NCBI GenBank assembly: GCA_047975295.1
Contig: JBKEDH010000084.1
Span: 1-27,889, forward strand
Direction of reading: 5' to 3'
Length of the DNA stretch: 27,889 nt
From: JBKEDH01 sp047975295
GTDB lineage: Bacteria > Bacteroidota > Bacteroidia > Flavobacteriales > Flavobacteriaceae
This document shows positions 1 through 6,108 of the stretch, piece after piece (within the stretch, counting starts at the first letter, position 1; the number at the start of each line of letters is the position of its first letter). The position numbers were made by a program, and so were the translations under genes. A model generated the notes under the pieces. It saw only the letters and a program-made list of their open reading frames with translations. It was not told the DNA's origin and did not search any database.

Positions 1-2
1 AA

Positions 3-236
3 AGAGAGTTAGAGCCTATTACTAATTATAAACTTTATATTTCTAAAAATAAAAAACTAATTTCTTTAAGAAGATTTGATGGTTTTAATAAAGGAGAGGG
101 AGTGCTTAGAAGACAATTTAAGAAAAATGGTAAACTTTTGGTTAAAATTGAAGATGTGGTATTTTTCAAGCCAAAAGATTCATATGATATTCAGGTATGC
201 TGTTATATGAATTTTACAAAAGGGTATAATCAATAA
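3..236 (+). CDS. 3' end of an unrecognised gene (5' end outside window)
   Basis: An open frame runs from the window edge to a TAA at 234-236 and encodes the last 77 residues of a protein that starts upstream. The fragment is basic and Lys/Asn/Phe-rich, with a run of alternating hydrophobic residues (LLVKIEDVVFF) and a Cys-Cys pair near the end. It has no membrane segment or motif that I can assign. The other two forward frames are closed within the first 27 bases. It may be the C-terminus of a small soluble or lipid-anchored protein. I do not recognise the family. Confidence 0.45.
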   Translation, partial: RELEPITNYKLYISKNKKLISLRRFDGFNKGEGVLRRQFKKNGKLLVKIEDVVFFKPKDSYDIQVCCYMNFTKGYNQ

Positions 237-281
237 CTTCAAATTAATGTATCAGGACTCCATATTAAAATTTACTTAATC

Positions 282-496
282 ATGAAAAATATCATCTGTG
301 TTTTGGCATTGATTGTGTCAACCCAAAGTTGTAGTCAAAAAAATAAAAACAACGATCAAAATAGAAAATAAATTAAAAAAAATATGATATAGAAGCTATT
401 TTTCAATTTAATACCGCTTCTAAAACAACCAATTACAACAAAATAAAAGCCGGAGAAGCCAAAACCAATTCGTCTGTACAAGTAGATAAGGATTAG
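282..496 (+). pseudogene. Possible frameshifted small lipoprotein relic
   Basis: ATG at 282 opens a 29-codon frame with a lipoprotein-like signal: MKN, a hydrophobic stretch, then a lipobox-like STQSC with Cys at residue 17. It then turns Lys/Asn-rich and stops at 369-371. Just after the stop, in a different frame, codons 377-496 are open and look coding (for example FQFNTASKTTNYNKIKAGEA) but have no start. The two halves together would make a secreted lipoprotein of about 70 residues, so a small indel in the A-rich stretch around 369-382 could explain the break. Alternatively, the first half is an intact very short lipoprotein (282-371) and the rest is chance. No known family is recognised. 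Confidence 0.3.
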
Positions 497-833
497 TTAA
501 AAATAAATAATGAACGATAAAAATTTAAAAGAGAAAATGTTTGTTTAGAACCAAGAATCAAGATTTTTTAGAGATTAGAGAATAGAGTAGGGAAAAGAGA
601 GAATAGGGAATAGAGAGAACCTAAAGGCACTGTGTTATACTGAGCTTGTCGAAGTATCTCTCTTTCTAAATGAAAAGTGAAAAACTAGAAGAGAAGATGT
701 ATTAGAATCAGGAGCCAAGACTTTTAGGTTTTTGAATTTCAGACCAAAAAAATAAAAATTGAAATTTTAGATGTATTATTTAAAGAGAGTATCATTAACC
801 AACAATCAGCAACCAATAATAAAGAATAAATCT
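497..833. other. Gene-free, repeat-rich intergenic stretch
   Basis: No ORF of convincing length is present. The stretch contains an AGAACCAAGAATCAAGA-type segment (547-563), a purine-rich run built from agagaatag/gaatagagag words (about 574-620), a CTGAGCTTGTCGAAG segment (640-654) and a second, diverged GAGCCAAGA segment (712-720). All of these look like dispersed intergenic repeat words rather than genes. The promoter of the downstream barrel gene should lie in the 3' part, but I see no clean TAnnTTTG element there. Confidence 0.5.
639..655. repeat. ACTGAGCTTGTCGAAGT intergenic repeat word
   Basis: The 17-base segment reads ACTTCGACAAGCTCAGT on the other strand. From general familiarity, this CTTCGACAAGCTCAG word recurs in intergenic DNA of many bacteria as part of REP-like sequences. 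Only one copy is visible here, so its repetitive nature is recalled knowledge and not shown by this window. Confidence 0.35.
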
Positions 834-2555
834 ATGCGAAAGCACATTAAACATACATTAACAGGCATTTTTGTTTTATCTGTATCCTTAACATTTGCCC
901 AAATTAAACAAAAAGACACTATAAATACAGGTGTTATAGACGTTGTTAAGGCATATACCCCAACCATTTCCGATGCCTTTAAAATCAAGGAAGTCCCAAA
1001 TTTGAACGATGGGTCCACGCAAAACAAAAAAGAGGTTAAGTATAATATATTTTCCTTTCCGGTGGCTTCTACCTTTACTCCTGCCAAAGGGAAAGCGGCA
1101 AGTGTAGAAAAAGAAGATCCCGTAAAATTATATGATAATTATGCAACACTTGCTGCTGGTTCCTATACCACTGTTTTAAGTGAGGTTTATTTAAATTATT
1201 TACTTAACCGAAACGAAAGCGTAGGCGGTTACGTAAGTCATCATTCATCGCATGGCGATATTGAAGATGTTGCATTCGATAGTGGTTTTTCCGATTCAAA
1301 AGTAAAAATAAATTATACCAACAGATCGCGTTACACTACCTGGAATGCCGACGGAGGCTTTCGGTACCAGACCTACAATTGGTATGGTTTGCCCGAAACC
1401 CAGATAACCGATGCCAAAACAAACGGAATCGACGTGGGCCATGCTTTTTACGATGCCCACATAGGTGGAGATGTGGCTTTTAAGGATACATATATAAATT
1501 CGGGAAGTATAAAATACCAATACTTTGGCGATAATCAAAAAAGTGCCGAAAACAGGATTACGGCCAAAGCTAAAATAGATGTGCCCATAAACAACGAAGA
1601 AATAACGACCGATATTAAAATAGATTATTTAAAAGGTGGTTTCGATCGTGGTTACATGGAAACCGATAATTTAAATTATGGTAATTTCCAGTTGGGGCTA
1701 TCGCCGTCTTACCAAATTGTAAAAAACGATTTTACCATTAATTTGGGGGCTTCGTTATATTATCTAAACGATATTGAAAATAGTAAAAATAAGTTTTTTG
1801 TTTACCCCAACATAACGGCTTCCTATAAATTGGTTAGCGAAGTACTTATTGTTTATGGAGGCCTAAAAGGCGATTTAATCCAAAATACCTATCGAGATTT
1901 TTCTAACACAAACAACTTTGTGTCTCCCACGCTAAATGTGTTGCCAACCAATCGGGCCTATAATGCTTTTGCGGGTATAAAGGGAAAGATATCCAATACA
2001 ACAAGCTATAATGTAAATGCACATTATATAGCCGATAACGACAAGGCGCTGTTTGTAAATAATAATATAACCAAAACTATGCAGGATTATTCGTATGGTA
2101 ATTCCTTTGGATTGGTTTACGACGATGTTAAGACCTTACATTTTTCGGGTGAAATAAATGTTGATATAAATCGAAATTTAACCTTGAAATTAAAAGGAGA
2201 TTATTTTAATTATTCGGTCGATACAGAAACCGAAGCATGGAATTTACCCGGTTTTAAGAGTTCTTTGTTTCTTGATTATCAAATTGATGAGAAATGGTTT
2301 GCGGGTGCCAATTTGTATGTTGTGGGCAAACGTAAAGACCAATATTACTTAAATGATGGTGTTTCGGTACCAGCTACCATAACTTTAGATGGTTATTTCG
2401 ATGCCAATGCACATGTGGGGTATCATATAAACGATCGTTTTTCGGTATTTGCAAAAGTAAATAATGTTGCAGGGAAAAGTTACCAACGTTGGCAAAATTT
2501 TCCTGTTCAGGGCTTTCAGCTTCTTGGTGGAGCAACTTATAAATTCGATTTCTAA
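834..2555 (+). CDS. TonB-dependent-receptor-like outer-membrane beta-barrel protein
   Basis: This is a 573-residue outer-membrane protein. The start chosen is the ATG at 834, because it begins a normal signal peptide (MRKHIKH, hydrophobic core, cleavage after SLTFAQ); an upstream in-frame ATG at 771 would only add a polar tail. The mature N-terminus (DTINTGVIDVVKAYTP) could act as a TonB-box-like segment. The remainder is dominated by alternating aromatic/polar beta strands. It ends with the TonB-receptor-like tail VNNVAGKSYQRWQ...GATYKFDF with terminal Phe. I see neither a carboxypeptidase-regulatory-like domain nor a clear plug domain, and it is shorter than typical SusC or siderophore receptors (about 700-1000). 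The substrate is unknown. It converges on the fnr-like gene and is probably a separate transcription unit. Confidence 0.7.
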   Translation: MRKHIKHTLTGIFVLSVSLTFAQIKQKDTINTGVIDVVKAYTPTISDAFKIKEVPNLNDGSTQNKKEVKYNIFSFPVASTFTPAKGKAASVEKEDPVKLYDNYATLAAGSYTTVLSEVYLNYLLNRNESVGGYVSHHSSHGDIEDVAFDSGFSDSKVKINYTNRSRYTTWNADGGFRYQTYNWYGLPETQITDAKTNGIDVGHAFYDAHIGGDVAFKDTYINSGSIKYQYFGDNQKSAENRITAKAKIDVPINNEEITTDIKIDYLKGGFDRGYMETDNLNYGNFQLGLSPSYQIVKNDFTINLGASLYYLNDIENSKNKFFVYPNITASYKLVSEVLIVYGGLKGDLIQNTYRDFSNTNNFVSPTLNVLPTNRAYNAFAGIKGKISNTTSYNVNAHYIADNDKALFVNNNITKTMQDYSYGNSFGLVYDDVKTLHFSGEINVDINRNLTLKLKGDYFNYSVDTETEAWNLPGFKSSLFLDYQIDEKWFAGANLYVVGKRKDQYYLNDGVSVPATITLDGYFDANAHVGYHINDRFSVFAKVNNVAGKSYQRWQNFPVQGFQLLGGATYKFDF

Positions 2556-2680
2556 TTGGTTTTTTAAAATAAAACTATCTTTAAATTTATATGAAATCAA
2601 TATTTAATGGCGAAGTATAAGCAGGAATCCTGTCCTTAAAACTTGGATTCTCTGTTCTAACACGATGGGCGTAATAATAA

Positions 2681-3358
2681 TTATTCTACACGTTTTAAGC
2701 CCTCTAAATCTTCGATTTTAATCTTTTTGCCAATGGTAGAGATTAAACCTTCTTTTTTAAACTGGGATAGCACGCGAATGGCCGATTCGGTTGCCGTACC
2801 AACAATATTGGCCAAATCTTCGCGAGAAAGCGATACGCTTAATGTTTTATCGGGGTTAATACCAAAACTGTTGTAAAGGTGTATTAACGTTTCGGCAAGA
2901 CGTCTGCGAACCGATTTTTGAGCCATGTTAACAATAATATCGTCCGATTCGCGAAGGCTATTGGCCATATCCCTTAAAATATCCAAGGTGAATTTTGGAT
3001 TGCGTTCCAAATCGGCAATAATTTCGCTTTTAGGTATAAAACAAACTTCCATATCATTTAATGCAACGGCTTGTAAATTAGAGGTTTCGTCGGACACTAA
3101 CGAGCGTTGACCGAGCAAATCGCCTTTAACCACCATCTTTACAATCTGATCTTTACCGTTTTCGCTTAATTTGGACAACTTGCAAATACCGTCTTTAATG
3201 CAATAAACACCGTTAAGTACTTCGCCCTCTTCAAAAATAACATCTCCTTTTTTTATTTTTAGCGACGTTTTGCAGTTGGATATCCGAATCAATTCATCCT
3301 TAGTCAACGATTTTAAAGAGTTGAATTGTTTAATAATACATTGTTCGCACTTTCCCAT
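2681..3358 (-). CDS. Crp/Fnr-family transcriptional regulator next to the cbb3 locus
   Basis: A 225-residue regulator with an N-terminal cyclic-nucleotide-binding-type effector domain (about residues 20-130; IKKGDVIFEEGE...GVYCIKDGICKL), a dimerisation helix (about 130-160) and a C-terminal winged helix-turn-helix (about 175-215). The recognition helix region TATESAIRVLSQF aligns with the FNR helix: E191 and R195 match the conserved Glu and Arg, while Ile194 replaces the Ser of E. coli FNR. The start at 3358 is preferred over the longer frame (3397) because MGKCEQC is a sensible N-terminus and a TAnnTTTG element lies between the two candidates. Cysteines 4, 7, 29, 53, 59 and 106 could support a redox or Fe-S sensor, but this is not shown. 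Divergence from ccoI suggests it regulates the oxidase operon in response to oxygen. Confidence 0.85.
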   Translation of the reverse strand: MGKCEQCIIKQFNSLKSLTKDELIRISNCKTSLKIKKGDVIFEEGEVLNGVYCIKDGICKLSKLSENGKDQIVKMVVKGDLLGQRSLVSDETSNLQAVALNDMEVCFIPKSEIIADLERNPKFTLDILRDMANSLRESDDIIVNMAQKSVRRRLAETLIHLYNSFGINPDKTLSVSLSREDLANIVGTATESAIRVLSQFKKEGLISTIGKKIKIEDLEGLKRVE

Positions 3359-3374
3359 ACTCAAATTTGTGGTA

Positions 3375-3382
3375 CAAAAATA
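3375..3382 (-). promoter_or_regulatory. Predicted -7 element for the fnr-like gene
   Basis: Read on the minus strand this is TATTTTTG, an exact match to the Bacteroidota TAnnTTTG element, 17 bases before the ATG at 3358. It implies a very short leader and supports that start. The palindrome at 3387-3408 would sit just upstream, overlapping the -33 region, which is a position compatible with autorepression. Confidence 0.45.
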
Positions 3383-3386
3383 GGTA

Positions 3387-3408
3387 AAACCTAACAAATA
3401 TCATATTT
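3387..3408. promoter_or_regulatory. Degenerate Crp/Fnr-type site between fnr and ccoI
   Basis: The site reads CTAACAAATATCATATTT at 3391-3408. Aligned to the stronger palindrome at 5841-5862 it matches at 16 of 22 positions, with the right half TCATATTT identical and the left half weaker (TAA in place of TGA). Its centre (3397.5) lies 35.5 bases before the last base of the ccoI -7 element at 3426-3433, which would put it near -41, the class II activator position. Confidence 0.45.
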
Positions 3409-3425
3409 AATTTAGCTTTAACTTG

Positions 3426-3433
3426 TACCTTTG
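3426..3433 (+). promoter_or_regulatory. Predicted -7 element of the ccoI promoter
   Basis: TACCTTTG matches TAnnTTTG exactly and ends 27 bases before the ccoI ATG. No TTTG -33 motif is found at the usual 19-21-base spacing, as expected if the promoter depends on an activator bound at 3387-3408. Confidence 0.5.
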
Positions 3434-3460
3434 CAACAGGTATAAAATGGGCAAAAAACG

Positions 3461-5839
3461 ATGAGCAAAAGCACTTGTTTTCACTGTGGTTTAGATGTGG
3501 TGGCTTCTACCAAAATTACATTTAACGATAAAACATTCTGCTGTACAGGATGCAAAACCGTTTACGAAATTTTTACCTTAAACGACTTAGATAATTATTA
3601 TAGTTTACAGCAGGCTCCCGGAAGTACACCCAAAGATGTAACGGGAAAATACAATGTTTTGGATAATGAAAAAATTGTGGGACAGTTGCTGGAGTTTAAT
3701 AGTGATAATATACAGATAACCACACTTTACATTCCCAATATCCACTGTAGTTCTTGTATCTGGATTCTTGAAAATTTAAACAAATTAAATCCGGCAATAC
3801 GTTCGTCCATAGTTAATTTTGGCAAAAAAACAGTTCGAGTTACCTATAATTCGGAAAAGTTGAGCCTTAAAGATTTGGTGCTTTTATTAAGTAGTATTGC
3901 TTACGAACCTTACATAAGTTTGGAAGATTACAGCGTAGGCAAAAACAATATTAACCGTTCGCTTATTTATAAGTTGGGTGTTGCAGGTTTTGCCTTTGGA
4001 AATGTTATGTTGCTTTCGTTTCCCGAATATTTTGAGGTAAACGAATTTTGGTTGGAACAGTTTAAACCATTTTTTAGGTGGCTAATGTTCTCTTTTTCTG
4101 TACCTGTAGTATTTTATTCGGCACAGGACTATTTTATTTCGGCATACAAAGGCCTACGTTCTAAAATTTTAAATATCGATGTGCCCATTGCTTTGGGTGC
4201 TGCCGTTTTGTTTATACGTAGTACAACCGAAATTATTTTGGATGTCGGTTCCGGTTTCTTCGATAGTTTAACAGGTTTGATATTCTTTTTGCTACTTGGG
4301 AAATTCTTTCAGCAGCAAACCTATTCGTTTTTATCGTTCGAACGCGATTACAAATCGTATTTTCCCATAGGAATAACCAAGATAAACAAAAATGGTACAG
4401 AAAAATCCGTACAGGTTTACGATATTGAAAAAGGCGATCGCTTGTTGATTAGAAATGAGGAGCTTATCCCGGTCGATTGTATTTTAATTAAAGGGACGGC
4501 TCACATCGATTACAGTTTTGTAACGGGCGAATCTAAAATTGTTAAAAAACAGTCGGGCGATAAGTTGTTTGCAGGTGGAAAACAGGTTGATGGGAGTATT
4601 GAGGTCGATACGTTAAAATCGGTCGAACAAAGTTATTTAACCCAGCTTTGGAGCAACGATGTATTTAAGCGGGATAAATCGTTAACCTTTACTAATATTA
4701 CCAACCGCATTAGTAAAAATTTTACCTTAGTTTTACTTTTTATAGCCATTATTGCAACAAGCTATTGGTTGTTTACGGACAGTTCGAAGGCTTTAAATGT
4801 ATTTACCTCAGTGCTTATTATAGCCTGTCCCTGTGCCATTGCCTTGGCAGCGCCTTTTACCTTTGGAAACATTCTGCGTATTTTCGGAAAGAAAAAATTC
4901 TATCTCAAAAATGCTACGGTTATCGAACAATTAGCTAAAATAAATACTATTATTTTCGATAAAACCGGTACCATAACCGTCAATACCGAAACCAGTATCG
5001 ATTACGAAGGTATGCAGCTTAATAAAGCCGAAGAAATCCTGTTAAAAAGTACACTTCGGGGATCTAACCATCCATTAAGCAGATCGTTGTATAATCTTTT
5101 GGAAGAACAGGATATTTTAACCTTAGACGCTTATCAGGAGTATTTGGGAAAAGGTATTGCGGCATCTTACAATGGACGAGATATAAAAGTAGGTTCGGCA
5201 TCTTTTGTAGGATACACAGAAGGTATTTCGTCGCTCAATACAGCGGTCTATATAAGTACGGACAAAGGTTATAAGGGGAAATTTACATTCTACAATGCCT
5301 ATAGAAAAGGCTTGGCACAATTGTTTAATAAGCTCAAGCCCGAATACGATTTGGCTATTTTGTCTGGCGACAACGAGGGAGAAAAAGAAAATTTAACTAA
5401 ATTGTTGCCGGCCAGGACAAAGCTTATTTTTAACCAAAAACCCGAAGATAAGTTAGAGTATATAAAATACCACCAAAGTGAAGGAGCTAATATCCTTATG
5501 GTTGGCGATGGTTTAAACGATGCGGGAGCATTGGCACAAAGTAATGTTGGTGTGGCTATTTCAGAAAATGTAAATGTGTTTTCGCCTGCTTGCGATGCGA
5601 TTTTGGATGCTTCAAAATTTAATCAATTACACGAATTCTTGAAGGTTTCAAAAGTATCAATAAAAATTATTAAATGGAGTTTTTTATTATCATTTATTTA
5701 TAATATAATAGGGCTATGCTTTGCGGTTTCGGGAAATTTATCTCCAGTTGTAGCTGCTATTTTAATGCCTTTGAGTTCTATTAGTATTGTTGTGTTTACA
5801 ACCGTAACGACAAGCTTATTTGGAAAGAAACTAAATTAG
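3461..5839 (+). CDS. ccoI: CcoI/FixI-type copper P1B-ATPase for cbb3 oxidase maturation
   Basis: A 792-residue heavy-metal-transporting P-type ATPase. The N-terminus carries the CcoI-type cysteine module (C6-x2-C9 and CC-x2-C at 27-31), followed by an HMA-like domain with IHCSSC (C96, C99). Membrane helices follow, with the actuator TGES motif, the intramembrane metal motif CPC (456-458), the phosphorylated Asp500 in DKTGT, an SNHPL nucleotide-domain motif and the hinge GDGLND (682-687). Every catalytic element is therefore present. CcoI proteins move copper out of the cytoplasm for insertion into the Cu(B) centre of cbb3 oxidase. It is the first gene of the oxidase block, 68 bases before ccoS, diverging from the fnr-like regulator and preceded by a predicted activator site. 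Confidence 0.95.
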   Translation: MSKSTCFHCGLDVVASTKITFNDKTFCCTGCKTVYEIFTLNDLDNYYSLQQAPGSTPKDVTGKYNVLDNEKIVGQLLEFNSDNIQITTLYIPNIHCSSCIWILENLNKLNPAIRSSIVNFGKKTVRVTYNSEKLSLKDLVLLLSSIAYEPYISLEDYSVGKNNINRSLIYKLGVAGFAFGNVMLLSFPEYFEVNEFWLEQFKPFFRWLMFSFSVPVVFYSAQDYFISAYKGLRSKILNIDVPIALGAAVLFIRSTTEIILDVGSGFFDSLTGLIFFLLLGKFFQQQTYSFLSFERDYKSYFPIGITKINKNGTEKSVQVYDIEKGDRLLIRNEELIPVDCILIKGTAHIDYSFVTGESKIVKKQSGDKLFAGGKQVDGSIEVDTLKSVEQSYLTQLWSNDVFKRDKSLTFTNITNRISKNFTLVLLFIAIIATSYWLFTDSSKALNVFTSVLIIACPCAIALAAPFTFGNILRIFGKKKFYLKNATVIEQLAKINTIIFDKTGTITVNTETSIDYEGMQLNKAEEILLKSTLRGSNHPLSRSLYNLLEEQDILTLDAYQEYLGKGIAASYNGRDIKVGSASFVGYTEGISSLNTAVYISTDKGYKGKFTFYNAYRKGLAQLFNKLKPEYDLAILSGDNEGEKENLTKLLPARTKLIFNQKPEDKLEYIKYHQSEGANILMVGDGLNDAGALAQSNVGVAISENVNVFSPACDAILDASKFNQLHEFLKVSKVSIKIIKWSFLLSFIYNIIGLCFAVSGNLSPVVAAILMPLSSISIVVFTTVTTSLFGKKLN

Positions 5840-5840
5840 T

Positions 5841-5862
5841 AAATATGATAAATGTCATATTT
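5841..5862. promoter_or_regulatory. Strong Crp/Fnr-type palindrome upstream of ccoS
   Basis: The core ATATGATAAATGTCATAT sits in a 22-base inverted repeat in which only two symmetric pairs fail to match (the 5849/5854 pair and the central pair). It has the exact Crp/Fnr geometry TGA-N6-TCA, resembling the FNR box TTGAT-N4-ATCAA but with ATGAT and GTCAT halves. The site begins two bases after the ccoI stop codon and is centred at 5851.5, 36.5 bases before the last base of the -7 element at 5881-5888. It is the likely target of the adjacent Crp/Fnr protein. Confidence 0.65.
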
Positions 5863-5880
5863 TTGGCTTAAGGATACTTT

Positions 5881-5888
5881 TATTTTTG
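5881..5888 (+). promoter_or_regulatory. Predicted -7 element of the ccoS-NO-Q-P promoter
   Basis: TATTTTTG is an exact TAnnTTTG match, ending 19 bases before the ccoS ATG. Its spacing to the palindrome (36.5 bases centre-to-end) nearly equals that at ccoI (35.5), supporting a shared class II activator arrangement. A second TATTTTTG at 5858-5865 overlaps the palindrome and is less well placed. Confidence 0.5.
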
Positions 5889-5907
5889 ACACGTAACTTC
5901 AATTGGT

Positions 5908-6096
5908 ATGGGTGTTATATATATATTACTAACTATTAGTGTAGTTGTAGCTGTTGTTTTTTTTATAGCTTTTGTGTTTGCTGTAAAAAAAGGACAGTAC
6001 GATGATAGTTACACCCCTTCGGTACGTATGCTATTTGAAGATGAACTTGTAAAGGAAAAAGACTCCAAACAACAAATACTAACCAAAAAAGATTAA
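5908..6096 (+). CDS. ccoS: CcoS, cbb3 oxidase assembly protein
   Basis: A 62-residue protein with one N-terminal membrane helix (about residues 3-27, IYILLTISVVVAVVFFIAFV). It continues with the CcoS-type juxtamembrane and acidic tail, VKKGQYDDSYTPSVRMLFED. CcoS is needed for haem/copper cofactor insertion into the catalytic subunit of cbb3 oxidases, although its mechanism is not settled. It sits between ccoI and ccoNO, 12 bases before the latter, the common order in this phylum. A predicted promoter with a Crp/Fnr-type site lies directly upstream, so ccoS probably opens the oxidase structural transcript as well as being reached by read-through from ccoI. Confidence 0.88.
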   Translation: MGVIYILLTISVVVAVVFFIAFVFAVKKGQYDDSYTPSVRMLFEDELVKEKDSKQQILTKKD

Positions 6097-6108
6097 TTAT
6101 TAGCTATT

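Noticed and set aside
771..833. Upstream in-frame start of the barrel gene
   Set aside because: It would place 21 polar residues before a normal signal peptide, so the ATG at 834 is preferred.
3359..3397. Longer start of the Crp/Fnr gene
   Set aside because: A TAnnTTTG element lies within this extension, and the MGKCEQC start fits the family better.
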